Shown one piece after another: positions 44,234 through 54,952 of a DNA stretch of 64,000 bases; position 1 is the first letter of the stretch, and every line of letters begins with the position of its first letter. The DNA is taken from positions 103,826,893 through 103,890,892 of the forward strand of contig OY294044.1 of the NCBI GenBank assembly GCA_958510825.1, given 5' to 3'. This stretch comes from Brachypterus glaber (Eukaryota > Arthropoda > Insecta > Coleoptera > Kateretidae). The notes beneath the pieces were generated by a model. It made no database searches. It had not been told where the DNA came from and saw only the letters and a program-made list of their open reading frames with translations. A program made the position numbers and the translations under genes.

Positions 44234-44297
44234 AGTATAAAAAGGCAGCCGTCTTTATAAGGATATACTTATAAAGACGGCTGCCTTTTATATACTC
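44234..44297. repeat. 27-bp inverted-repeat hairpin
   Basis: AAGGCAGCCGTCTTTATAAG and CTTATAAAGACGGCTGCCTT around a 6-base loop. Pairing extends outward with a one-base offset. Confidence 0.85.
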
Positions 44298-44359
44298 TAG
44301 GATATACTCCCTATCCCATCCCTCCCCATCCCCCTCCCACCCACTCCCCAGCGCCGAAT

Positions 44360-44455
44360 TATGACAGATGCTACTCGCATCAGTGAGCAGAGACTCACTC
44401 CCCCCTAAATTATGACAGATGCAACTCGCATCAGTGAGCATAGACTCACTGCCCC
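44360..44455 (+). repeat. Two direct ~48-bp units
   Basis: ATTATGACAGATGC, CTCGCATCAGTGAGCA and AGACTCACT occur twice. GAGTCTnTGCTCACTGATG on the minus strand gives the repetitive LLTDASSICHN reading, rejected as a gene. Confidence 0.75.
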
Positions 44456-44927
44456 AACTTTCAATTCAGATCAAGTATTTTTTTAGATAAATGAGCCATA
44501 GGCTGCGCCTGTCTCTTAAAGACCCAAACAAACTATTGATGATAAGGATATACTACTAGTAATTAACTTACTGGTCAGCTAATTCGATACACATTATCGG
44601 ATTGGTATGGTGAGCAGTAGATATCTGTGCTTTAGCCTAGAACTAGTTCCTCCAGTAATCTTGGGGAACATTCCCACTAGGAAGTTCCCAGTGGGAACAT
44701 CCCGGTGTTCTCAAGTTGTTGAGAATGCAGGTTTCTAGGGGGTCGATTTTTTAGTTATATTTTGGTATCTCTATGCGTTTTTAAGATATCAGCAAAAAGG
44801 TATAAAAGGGTAATTAAGAAAATTTCCTTTCTTTTTTTTTAAATTTCAAATTTCGCGGTCAATTTAAATTTCGCGGTTAATTTAAAGTTTGCGCATGCGC
44901 ATTCCATAGACAGCTGCTAGATCTTCA

Positions 44928-45047
44928 TGAAATGATCTCGTCATGACTTCACAATGAGGAGTCATCTCTATGCGTTCACGAACTCATAGAAAATCATTAA
45001 ATGATGTCATAATGACTTCCACGTGAAATAGCAAATGTTGTCCGGGA
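44928..45047. mobile_element. Truncated copy of the TCCCGGACAACAT element
   Basis: ATCATTAAATGATGTCATAA, ACTTCCACGTGAAATAGCAA and ATGTTGTCCGGGA match the right end of 43866-44082. Confidence 0.75.
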
Positions 45048-46101
45048 TGTTTGGAGATTTTGGAAATTTGACCTATTTGACATACCTACTTTTCTAAATC
45101 GAGACTGTGAAGACTATAATAATGCATCAATGGACTTGTAACAGATATTGTACGCAATTTGATTAATTATTCCATTTTTGTTTCGACTCGGTTTTGATCA
45201 GTTTTATGAAATATTTCAATTTAACAACATTATTAAAAAAATTACCAATTTAAAAATTTAATATTTCATTCGTACTAAAAAAAAAGGTATTTTTATTTTC
45301 AAACTTTCTTAATATAGCAAAATGCAAGAACGTTAAAATTAATAAGTTGCTATTAATTTTCTTGACAAAGAAAAATTGCATAGGTTTAGAAGTAAATCAA
45401 TATTTCTTAAATATCACAGGTCTGCGATCGAGTCTGCGATAAAAAACCTGTCTTGGATTTACAGGTGATTTTAATAGATTTTTGGATGCTTATTTCTAAA
45501 AAAATATTTGAAAAAAATTGTCGTACAGTTCTACCAATATTTAGTACAGGTTTATTTTTTATTTTCATGTTCTTAAATTATTTAAAACAGATATTCGGCC
45601 TTTAACGTATTTTTTTGTAATTAATTTTATATTTATCTTTACACTGTGTTTATTAATAATAGCATGTTATAGTTAAAATTACTGTAACATTTGGTAAAGC
45701 ATATCACACTTATACAGTACTTATATAGTACTTTTTAAGTTAACTGAAAAAATAACAACTTTCAGGAAAATCCTAAACCAGAAGTAAAAATGTAAAAAAA
45801 TAAAAAAGAAAATATTCATTGAAACTGCGGCAATAAGAAAGACTTTAATAATTTGATAAACAGTTACAGTGGCGTACCATGCAAGTTCTAAAAGATGGGG
45901 TAAAAAACATAGTTGTACATTATTTGTTGCTGTTAATACGAAAAAAAAAATATTCATTCTTAAAACAAACAAAAGTAGATAATGTTTAAGCTTCAAAACA
46001 AAAAAAAAGAATAATTCAAATCCATTAATTAGTTTTCGAAATATTTGAATTTAAAAAATGTAAATTTTTTAGGTGTCCGGAATTTAATGTGCGGCAGTAT
46101 A
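45048..46101. other. Unassigned AT-rich spacer
   Basis: A 91-codon minus frame (45996-45721) is Phe/Ile-rich with no recognised domain and looks like AT-rich chance. No repeat match. Confidence 0.4.
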
Positions 46102-46772
46102 CCGTGCGGTCCAAAAGAAGTCACCCCCCCCTTTTAACTTTTGAACGAGTTGAGATATCGACTTCAAATTTAGAACTCTTAAATAAGACAACAAACTATC
46201 TTTTAGCATATATTTGATATTTTCAGCTCTTAAAATGTGGGCAGAGGGGCATGGGGGGACATTTTTTTAAATGGAAAGGGGGGTCGTGTGATACATCATT
46301 TTTAAAAATGTTTTTTATGGTTTTGATTTTTCAATTTTTTGTGCTAAAACATTCGATTTTTTAATTTTTTTTATAAATTTTTATTTATGTCAACTAAAAT
46401 TAGTTTAAAAGTATAATTAACATTTTTTTATGATGAAATTAGGCATTTAAAAAAAATTATTTGTTTTTTTTAGAGGAATTTTGACATGAATACTCATTTT
46501 CAACCCCATTTTAAAACCAATTTTTTTTTAATTTAAAAATATGGAGTTAAATGGAAAATTTTATAAGTTTTAAAATGATGTATTACACGACCCCCCTTTC
46601 TATTAAAAAAAATGTGCCCCCATGCCCCCCTGCCCACATTTTAAGAGCTGAAAGTATTAAATATATGCTAAAAGATAGTTTAAGTTGTCTTATTTAAAAG
46701 TTCCAAATTTGAAGTCGATATCTCAACTGGTTCAAAAGTTAAGAGGGGGGGGGTGACTTTTGGACCGCTTTG
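46102..46772. mobile_element. 671-bp TA-flanked foldback element with C/G-tract ends
   Basis: CCGTGCGGTCCAAAAGAAGT with a CCCCCCC tract at the left; a GGGGGGGGGG tract with TGACTTTTGGACCGCTTTG at the right; TA outside both. Arms of ~230 bp share AACTTTTGAACGAGTTGAGA and AAATGTGGGCAG. Full relative at 61399-62097; partial ones at 1943, 7255, 7927, 33878 and 60411. Confidence 0.87.
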
Positions 46773-47213
46773 TATATAACTATATAACGCGCTTATGGGG
46801 AGGGAGTAGTGCTTTTTTACTATGAGTTATGAGGGAGAGGGGTAACTGATGTAGTGGTACGTAACGCTATTTAATATTTTTAAAGAAATTTAAATGATCG
46901 TTTTGTTAACCAAAAATTTTTTTAGAGGGGATTTGGTCTGCTAGCCTTACGTATTTATAGGGAGGTGAAAAATCATTCTATTTTATCCAGCCTATAGTAC
47001 ACACATTATACTTTAGAGATTTTTATGTGGGCTAAAAAAAGAAATATTCTTGTTTAGAATCTTTCCAATAATACTTTAATACCCTGTGGTATAAAACATC
47101 CTGTAGGTCTGTAATGATAATAAATAAATAAGTAAAATAAATAAGTTAAATAAATAAAAATAAATAAATTAACGTTTGGCAACTTTTTTTATAATTTTTA
47201 TCAAAAAAAGTTA
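46773..47213. repeat. Spacer ending in an AAAT-type tail
   Basis: 47100-47170 is an AATAAATAAATAAGTAAAAT-type run following CCTGTAGGTCTGTAATGAT, like the 3' end of a non-LTR element whose body is not recognisable. Confidence 0.35.
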
Positions 47214-47215
47214 TG

Positions 47216-47338
47216 TATAATACAAGGGCAAAAAGTTTTTCGATTGAGTGGTTTTTAGAAGCCGAGGGCCGGCCTATGGGCCGGCCCAAGGGCAATAAAC
47301 CTAAGAAATCGGAATTTAACTTTTTGCCCGTGTACAAT
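47216..47338. mobile_element. Hairpin element with a GGGCCGGCC core
   Basis: ATACAAGGGCAAAAAGTTTT and AACTTTTTGCCCGTGTAC are inverted. The centre is GGGCCGGCCTATGGGCCGGC, an unusually GC-rich dyad for this window. Confidence 0.65.
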
Positions 47339-47689
47339 ATTTTTTATTCGATTTTTACTAATTATAATAAATTATTAAAATATACTTAATTTTAAATTGC
47401 AAAAATATTTATTTTTACTGTATTATTACTTATCTAGTTATCCATGACAAATTGCTATCCAGTTAAATCGCTAAAAAACAATTGAATCGTTTCTTTTGCG
47501 TACGGTTTCATTTTAAAATTAAGAAAGCTATATCTTGGTGATTAATTTCGGTTAAAATGTGTCTGTTATGAAAATAATAATACTTCTGAAACCGTTCAAT
47601 GAATATTATAAATATTGAAATTGATTTTACAATTTAAATATTGTGTTTTTAATTTATTTTAGTGGATGAATGCAGATTAATCAGTTAAC

Positions 47690-47820
47690 ATATATTTTGA
47701 GGTTATGTTATAGAAGAAATTTTTATTTTGTGTAAAATGATTATAATATTATATTATATATTTTGAGGTTATGTTATAGAAGAATTTTTAATTTGGTGTA
47801 AAATGATTATACAGTTAATC
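47690..47820 (+). repeat. Two tandem ~60-bp units
   Basis: ATATTTTGAGGTTATGTTAT, AGAAGAA and TGTAAAATGATTATA occur twice in succession. Confidence 0.75.
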
Positions 47821-48249
47821 TGGTAAAAAAGAACAGTTAGTTCAAAACCAAAAGGTCATATTTTTTTATAAATATTACAGTGAAGGTGAAGCATCTTCTT
47901 TTAAAAAGTTTAAAAATAACAAGTTTTAGTTAGCGGGCGAAAAAAACTTTTAGAATCAATCGAATAAAAAAATATTTTGTCAATTCCACATAAATTAAGT
48001 CAAATTTATCATTAAATGATCAAATTTCTGTTGTATAGGCTTGGTTGATTTAAGATCAATATGACATACGATACGGTTTTATGTGTTTTAGTGGCTAAAA
48101 CTGAAAACAAAAAGGCTCCCTTTAAAGATGACATTATAAGAGGGTTTTGTTTGTTAATGAAAGAAGGTCAAACTATAATCATCCAATAATAAGTTTTATG
48201 ATATATACAAAGTGTTTTATACTTTTTAGCAACCCTTATTTGGTTTTTA

Positions 48250-48416
48250 CTAGGTAAAAGAATAGTATTTATATACCAAGGTAGAGAAGACATTTTTTAT
48301 AGCCGAGCGTATTAAATCCCGAGCTACGTAGCAGCGAGGGATTTAAGAGTGCGAGGCTATAATAGTCTTCTCTACCGTGATTTATATATTGGTTTTTTAC
48401 TACTAGCACTATTTAA
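48250..48416. repeat. CG-centred palindromic repeat
   Basis: AATAGTATTTATATACCAAG and GTAGAGAAGAC pair with GTCTTCTCTACC and TTTATATATTGG. The inner TAAATCCCGAGCTACGTAGC is matched by CGAGGGATTTAAG. Confidence 0.75.
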
Positions 48417-48424
48417 CTATTTTT

Positions 48425-48568
48425 ATTCAAAAAATAAAATAAATTATTAACAAAAATGATATTTCTTGAAATTTTCAAAAAAATCAAGTAGCCTATTTTT
48501 ATTCAAATAATAAAATAAATTATTGACAAAAATGATATTTCTTGAAGTTTACATAAAAATCAAGTAGC
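48425..48568 (+). repeat. Two tandem ~73-bp units
   Basis: AATAAAATAAATTATT, ACAAAAATGATATTTCTTGA and AAATCAAGTAGCC occur twice. Confidence 0.75.
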
Positions 48569-48842
48569 CTTGATCAATGACATTTACTCTAATAAATACT
48601 TTGAACTGACGTTTAAAAATTCAGTTTCTTTTAATTTTTTTTTTATAATATTTAGCTAATTATAATTATTGATTGTATTAATTTGTATTAATTTGTAATA
48701 ATTATAATTAATTATATTTAATAAATAGAAAGTTACTTAAAGCCATTTTTTTGGGTTTGATTAGTAAAATTTGCACAAAGAACTGAAGCGTCTAAACTGA
48801 CAGAAATCAATTGTTTATAAAATTTACTCTTACTAGGAGAGA

Positions 48843-50180
48843 AATAGTATATTATTTACCAAGTGAGAGAAGTTTAACATTTTTGACCTGCGTCAAATTG
48901 CGGGATGAGCGCGCTAGCGCGAAGCCCGCAAGACGCGGTCTAAAATGTTAAATCTTCACTCACGTGGAAAATATAGTATTTTTTTCACTACCAGTACAAT
49001 TAATTAGCTATTTATTTATTTATTTTACTAAAATTTAATGAAGAAGCTTATAAATTTAAAATATCACGCTAGCCGTTCGCGGCCATTAAAAAAACAAATG
49101 AATAACTTGACATTTCTGGCAGAAGTTTTCTGGTGTTCTGCGGAAAATATTAAGTTAGAAAGTGTTTCCGTGTTAAGTGTGTGTAATAAAATATATAAAA
49201 ATGGAAAGTGAAATGCAAATTGATGATTCTGGTACTCCCCCAGAAATAAGGGGACAGGCGAAAACTGTGAGGGAAAATCTATTGCCTCAAAAATCAATAT
49301 ATGGGGTTTGTACCTCTAGTAATATATGGGTTGTATAATCTATGGTTGAATATGATGGACCAATGATTTTCACTTTTCGAAGTGTTTTTTGTAAAACATG
49401 TTTTATAGGTACTACTTAATTTAGTAAATATTTTTTAATTTATCCTGCAATAAATAAATTTGGTGCCTAAAGACACTTGTAAATGGAAATTTGATTTAAT
49501 AATTAAGTGAAATGTCAGATGCCAAAACAGCTGAATAAAAATTCATTATTAACCATGGTGCAATTTCATTATTTTTAGAACTTCTGACGTCATAGGTAGA
49601 GAAATAATATTTCTACCAATGAAAAGAACAGTAATAAAGATGTGCTTTTAGGCTGGTGGTAAAAAAAAATTATTTATGCTATAGGTGAAGAAAATTGATT
49701 TCACCAGTCTGAAAACATGATAAATAAAGCTAGTAGTGAAAAGTAGTATATTAAAGTACTAGTTTCATACATACATATATACATACGTTTTTAGCGCACG
49801 AGTACAAGTGCGCTAAACACGTATTATTAAACAAGTGCTTTATACAATTTTTTCCATTTTGCTCTCAAATTTAAAAAAACTTACATTTAAATTGATTTAT
49901 TTCGGGTTGGCATTACAGTTTTCGCCATGTTAAAATTCTAAGATCAAATTATATTTTATATTTTAGAGTCATGTCTTTTCTTTTTCACTGCAAGTAACCA
50001 AGTCACAATTTTAACACGGTAAAAAATAACCCAAACACAAAATTTTGTAGAAAATTAAACTTTTAAGCGACGTTGACATTTGCACGGAAAACGTCATGCG
50101 ATAGGCTTTTGTCTGTTGCCAACCCAAAAGAAAAAAAATACACACCTCTTATGGGTCTATATAATACACAAAATGCGTGT
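48843..50180 (-). repeat. Composite foldback repeat, inverted relative of 30640-32150
   Basis: It starts with the CG palindrome AATAGTATATTATTTACCAA (48843-48985, core CGCGCTAGCGCG) and continues through the block at 49201 (+) that opens MESEMQIDDSGTPPEIRG. It also holds a CG-centred dyad at 49745-49850 (CGTTTTTAGCGCACGAGTAC) and GGGTTGGCATTACAGTTTTC, the empty site for the insertion at 30749. The plus-strand coding block is followed by stops. Confidence 0.7.
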
Positions 50181-50277
50181 TATTATTAGCTTATAAGAGT
50201 TGCAAAACAGAAAAAAAAGGTTAGTCAGTCCGAATAGGGAGTAGGGAAATTGAGAGTAGAGATGTTACACTGAGAAT

Positions 50278-50463
50278 TCCTTACCGTAGTAAATACTAAA
50301 CGTTTTTGCCTATTTAGAACCCCAGGCAACATTTGTTATTAGTTACAAGTTGTTACAGTAAAACATAACAAAACAACGTTATTTTTTACTGTAACAACTT
50401 TTTAATTAATAACAAATAGGCAAAAACGTTCAGTATTTACTACAATAACGAATTATCAGTGTA
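50278..50463. mobile_element. 186-bp TA-flanked foldback miniature element
   Basis: CACTGAGAATTCCTTACCGT and ACAATAACGAATTATCAGTG are the ends, with TA outside each. The arms extend through AGTAAATACTAAACG and GCCTATT. A truncated, interrupted copy is at 3877-4790. Confidence 0.85.
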
Positions 50464-50820
50464 GTCTGCCACACAATCACACAAGTTATGTGAAATTTCA
50501 CATATAAGTAACTTTTTGCTACATTTTTAAGATTTACATTATACACTGTTGGACAAAAGTAAAGAAACTTTGAAATATTTAGCATATTTTAAATGTAAAT
50601 AATATTTGAATACATGTTTGTTATATTATTGCTGTATCGTATAAATACTTTTTTTTATCGACACGCCGTATTCATTTTTCATCAGTTTTAATTTTTTTTG
50701 GGCGACAACAGTTTTTTTATACAGACAAAACAGAGAAATCAAAATATAAAATTAAAATAATCAGTTGTGAGTCACCTGGCATAAAGTTTAATTGCTTTGT
50801 GAGACAATTCAAAGTAAAAT

Positions 50821-51823
50821 ATGCCCCGCGGAAAATATTTGTCAGAAGATCTTCGACAAAAAATTATGGAGGCCTATAGAAAAGGAGTAAGACAAGTAGA
50901 TATTGGAAAAAATTTTAATTTGCATAAATCAGTTGTTTCTAAAACAATTTCCATGTTTAAAACTCGACAGTCGTTAAAATCTATTAAAAAAATTGGTCGT
51001 CCCCGAAAAACAACCAAAAGAACTGAAACGCTAATTAAAAAAAATGCACAGGCAAATCCACATAAATCTGCCCAACAAATTTTAAGTGAACTACCGGGTG
51101 TCAATATAAGCTACAAAACCGTCCAAAGAAGGCCAAGGGAAGTTGGACTGTTCAGCAGAAGAGCAGCAAAAAAAACACTGATATCTAAGAAGAATCAGAA
51201 GGCCCGACTTGCTTTTGCGAAAAAATCTTTGTATTGGTCGTCCAACAATTGGAAAAAGGTTCTTTTTTCTGACGAAAGCAAATTTAATATTTTCGGATCT
51301 GATGGAGCAGCTTGGGTTCAACGTCCAGAAGGTAAAAGATTTGACCCGAAATATACCAAAGCCACGGTGAAGCACGGCGGAGGATCGTGTATGGTGTGGG
51401 GTTGCTTTTCTGGTTTTGGTACATTTCATAGATGTAATGATGGATCGATTTGTGTATTTAGATATATTAAAAAATGTTATGCTTTCATTTGCAGAAGAGA
51501 ATTTCCGGCTGGCCTGGCTTTTTCAGCAAGACAACGACCCAAAGCATAAATCTCAGGTTATCAAAGAATGGTTTTTGTCTGAAAAACTTAATGTTATGGA
51601 CTTCCCTGCCCAAAGCCCAGATCTGAACCCTCTTGCAAATTTATGGGAGCAGTTGGACCGGCGAGTAAGACAACATACAATAAGCAATATGCAAGATTTG
51701 AAAAGGGTTCTGCAAGAAGCTTGGTATTTAATTCCTCAAGAAAATATCACAAAACTATTAGAGTCTATGCCAAAACGTTGCCAGGAAGTAATAGCTAAAA
51801 AAGGATATTCTACGCATTATTAA
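50821..51823 (+). pseudogene. Tc1-like transposase, frameshifted and lacking the catalytic Glu
   Basis: DDE-type transposase that would cut at the inverted repeats and join to TA. ATG at 50821 opens MPRGKYLSEDLRQKI. A paired helix-turn-helix region covers residues 5-110, with GRPRK (59-63) between its halves, and LFSDESKF carries the first catalytic Asp (151). A frameshift near 51415-51430 moves the rest to another frame, where QQDNDPKHKS has the second Asp and SPDLNPLANLW follows. The third acidic residue of the DD34E triad, normally in NPIENLW, is Ala here (GCA at 51635-51637; 34 residues after the second Asp). It ends KKGYSTHY at 51823, the usual C-terminus. Inactive on two counts. Confidence 0.95.
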
Positions 51824-51972
51824 TGATACATGATATTTTTATTTAATTTATACCTTATTTTTATTTTCTCTACTTTTGTCCATGTGTTACGTATTAAAAT
51901 TGAATAAAATCTTATGGTTTATTTCTACAGCTATTATATTTATTTAGTACAGATGCAGTAATTTATCACTTG

Positions 51973-51977
<5 letters not shown>

Positions 51978-52036
<59 letters not shown>
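51978..52036. repeat. TA dinucleotide microsatellite
   Basis: About 29 TA units, adjacent to the nested element, whose target is TA. The array may have expanded from the duplicated target. Confidence 0.95.
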
Positions 52037-52039
<3 letters not shown>

Positions 52040-52763
52040 CCTGTTCCAGAACTCGCGTACCGAAATTTAAGAGGTGATTCTACATCCAAAAATATGAAAA
52101 AAAGTTTCTATAAAGGTTGGTCCGGAAATGAGCCCTAAGGGAGCTACGGCCTTTCGAAGATGACGTATTGGGGAACAAAAAAAAGCACCAATAAAATTTT
52201 AATGCTGCAGGGTGATTCTTCATTTAAAACTGAGCAAAAAAGTATTACACACCAAAACACCTAAATTTAATATTAAAGGAGTAATAGCCTTTTAAAAAGT
52301 AACGTTTTTGGTGGCACAAAATGTTACTTCCTCTTAATTGCATTTTTTTTTGATAACGGTTGCTCCTACAGTGTTACACTATATGATATTTTATATGTAT
52401 TTTTACTCTAGAAATCTATATTTTTTCAACAAATCCAAAAAACATACAAATAGAAAAGTTTGGGGCAAAAATGTTTTAAGCCTCATATATTTTGTCCGTC
52501 TGGGCACGCCTCTGGATAAATTAAAAAAATAAATTAACATAAAATTATTGCCCTTATTAATACTAGTATACATGCAAAAGCTCGCCGCTCTAGCTTAAAC
52601 GGTACCCGAGTTATTAATTAAAAACCTTATTTTTATTACAATTTTAAAGGGCCCTAGATCCATTAGGGCTCATTTCCGGACCAACCTTTATAGGAACTTT
52701 TTTTATATTTTTGGATCTAGAATCACCTCTTAAATTTTGGCATGCCAGTTATGGATCACCCTG
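52037..52763 (-). mobile_element. TA-flanked foldback miniature element, copy 2, nested in the Tc1 element
   Basis: CAGCCTGTTCCAGAA to CATAACTGGATCACCCTG-type end (…GGATCACCCTG at 52763), the inverted counterpart of 2923-3653. It lies in the 3' untranslated part of the Tc1 element, so it inserted after it. Confidence 0.88.
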
Positions 52764-52852
52764 TATATATTAAAATGTCTTATTTTCATATTTGATGAAA
52801 AAATAATTATGAATAAAAAGTTTCTCTATTTTTGTCCAATAGTGTATATTAT

Positions 52853-53052
52853 NNNNNNNNNNNNNNNNNNNNNNNNNNNNNNNNNNNNNNNNNNNNNNNN
52901 NNNNNNNNNNNNNNNNNNNNNNNNNNNNNNNNNNNNNNNNNNNNNNNNNNNNNNNNNNNNNNNNNNNNNNNNNNNNNNNNNNNNNNNNNNNNNNNNNNNN
53001 NNNNNNNNNNNNNNNNNNNNNNNNNNNNNNNNNNNNNNNNNNNNNNNNNNNN
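52853..53052. other. Assembly gap (200 N)
   Basis: Exactly 200 N, probably a placeholder length. AT-rich TATATTATGTATCTTTACAT sequence on the right suggests a collapsed low-complexity region. Confidence 0.99.
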
Positions 53053-53466
53053 TATATTATGTATCTTTACATAACTTATTACTATATTTTTTTACATAAT
53101 AGTATATTATGTTATATTATGTATTTTCACATAATAAACTATGTTAAGTTTAAAATTTTATTTAACATAACTTAATATTAAATTAAGTATACAGAACATG
53201 TTTAACGCCCATCTCTCTGGTTTTTCTAAATACAAAAAATTTTCTCTATTATTTTATGTGATTTGACCTTGGTTTTTGTTTAAAACTATAAGAAAACATT
53301 TTACTTACATTAAATAAACTACTCGAGAAGTATTAACACCTAAAAAAAAAACAGATGTTTCATGATAAATAACACTAGCAAATTTATTATTAAAAAAAAA
53401 AACACAGACCTTTTGCGCATGGAACATCTCCTACGTGGGGTGTTATTCACATTGCAATATTAATAT
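53053..53466. other. AT-rich spacer right of the gap
   Basis: TATTATGTTATATTATG simple sequence, then unassigned sequence. Confidence 0.4.
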
Positions 53467-53470
53467 TTAA

Positions 53471-54325
53471 CCCTTCGTTAGGCGCGCTTGTTTTAGTTAC
53501 GAGATTAGTCGCGTGGTCTACACTTGTAGACCATTTTATTTTTTGTTTAAAAAAAAATACATTTATATTTTAAACACCAAATATCTTATGTTATTTATTT
53601 GGTTGTATTTTAAAAGTTATTTACATATTTTTTTTCAAATTATTATTGTTTTTAGTAAGTGTTAAGGGTAAAAGAAAAATGATATACAATTGTAACATAT
53701 ATTTTGCATCTGACTCGAAATCAAGCAATATTTTTGTAACTCATGCGCCTTGTACATGTGCTCTTTGCAATCGTAGTTATGATATTTTGAGCATTTTTTT
53801 TTCGATTTATTTTCCCTTCTTAGGCACATTTAGTGTCCAAAGTAATTTTTAGTTTTATAGAACAGAAAATTACCCTTATTTAACAAAAACATTACGTATG
53901 AGCTCTTTCATGCCCAAAAAGACTCGTGCCAGTGTCTTCCTATAAACCGCTATTTTTTTTGGTGGTAAAGACATTGTATCTTTAATTTATCTTTAAACTA
54001 ATAAACTAACTTTGAAAAACAATATTCACAAAAAGAAACCATAAAAACTTACACAAAAATAAAAAGAAATAAAAAATACAAAAATAAAAAAGGTAACGTG
54101 GTTAGTCCGCGCGACCGCGCGTCTACAATTGTAGACCAGGCAGGTTTCAATATGAATAAAAACAATATTATACCCATTCAAAGTGTGAATTATTACTGAT
54201 CGAATAGATTGATGTATAATGCACAGCTACTTGAAGGGGCCCAAGGCTAAACACTCCGTGTAAAAAATTACCCAGCTAAAAAAAAAACAAAGTCTACGAT
54301 CGTAGACCGCGCGCCTAACGAAGGG
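53471..54325. mobile_element. Non-autonomous piggyBac-type element, 855 bp
   Basis: CCCTTCGTTAGGCGCGC and GCGCGCCTAACGAAGGG are terminal inverted repeats, and TTAA lies immediately outside each end (53467-53470, 54326-54329), the piggyBac target. Subterminal palindromes GTCTACACTTGTAGAC (near 53517), GTCTACAATTGTAGAC (near 54121) and GTCTACGATCGTAGAC (near 54289) are likely transposase-recognition or structural repeats. A 68-codon frame at 53646-53852 has a CALC cluster but no transposase similarity. No autonomous copy in the window. Confidence 0.93.
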
Positions 54326-54329
54326 TTAA

Positions 54330-54865
54330 AAGCCATTTTATAAAATTTGTTTATTTTGCATGAATAAATAAGGTTAACCTGGTAAAATAACACTCTCAAG
54401 TAATTAAACCTAAAAACAGACCTTTCTTAACAATAAAAAAACCTAACATGACATTTTTTCCCAACGGAAAAGATCTGTCAAACTTTTCTCTCTTTTGAAA
54501 CAACGAAATCAGTTAAAAAAAAACGTATCAAGCCTCACACGTCATCCATCGGTCACTAGTTCCCGCCTGATCTACATATTTGCATAAAAACGATTATAAT
54601 TACCTAGATAAAATTAGTCTTTCCTATTACAAGATAATATCTGCTTCGATACATTTGACTTAAATTAATGTACGAAAACTTTCGGAAAAATATATCATTC
54701 AAGATGCATCAGACGCGGACTGCGTAACCAGGTGAAATTTACTTTTAGAACATTTGAAAAATGCTTATAACGTGTGTACATGTTTACGTGTGAAATATGA
54801 TAGAAATATATAACATAAAACCATCAAAAACTAATATTTAATTAAAATTAACACGAAATCGTACC
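54330..54865. other. Unassigned, repeat-poor segment
   Basis: Less repeat-like than most of the window and without long homopolymers from about 54540. It may be intronic if the promoter at 54866-54952 is real. Confidence 0.35.
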
Positions 54866-54952
54866 TGATTTAATTTCACTAACACACAACCACACTCTTC
54901 GCCCGTAGTCCCCGCACTTACTGACTGACTGAAGCGACGCTGACAAACGACC
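54866..54952 (-). promoter_or_regulatory. Candidate host promoter / non-coding 5' exon (minus strand)
   Basis: On the minus strand, CGCTTCAGTCAGTCAGTAAG contains three overlapping TCAGT motifs, the insect initiator consensus. A GC-richer stretch follows, then AAATCAG at 54865 with GTACGA after it, a plausible 5' splice site. An alternative donor, CAGTAAGTG, lies in the initiator cluster itself. No ATG precedes the junction. Nothing downstream shows a matching coding exon within the window, so this is a weak call. Confidence 0.3.

Larger units (their letters stand above)
50544..52844 (+). mobile_element. Tc1/mariner-like transposon with a nested insertion
   Basis: Terminal inverted repeats CACTGTTGGACAAAAGTAAA and TATTTTTGTCCAATAGTG, flanked by TA. 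Without the nested element and TA microsatellite it would be about 1.5 kb, normal for Tc1 elements. It contains one broken transposase. The right end stops 8 bp before the assembly gap. Confidence 0.92.

Noticed and set aside
50874..51429. Minus-strand frames over the Tc1-like transposase
   Set aside because: Antisense shadows of the transposase coding sequence.
52737..53099. Open frames crossing the N run
   Set aside because: The stretch without stops is the assembly gap.
53471..54325. Autonomous piggyBac transposase gene
   Set aside because: No frame long enough; the 68-codon frame lacks the catalytic region.
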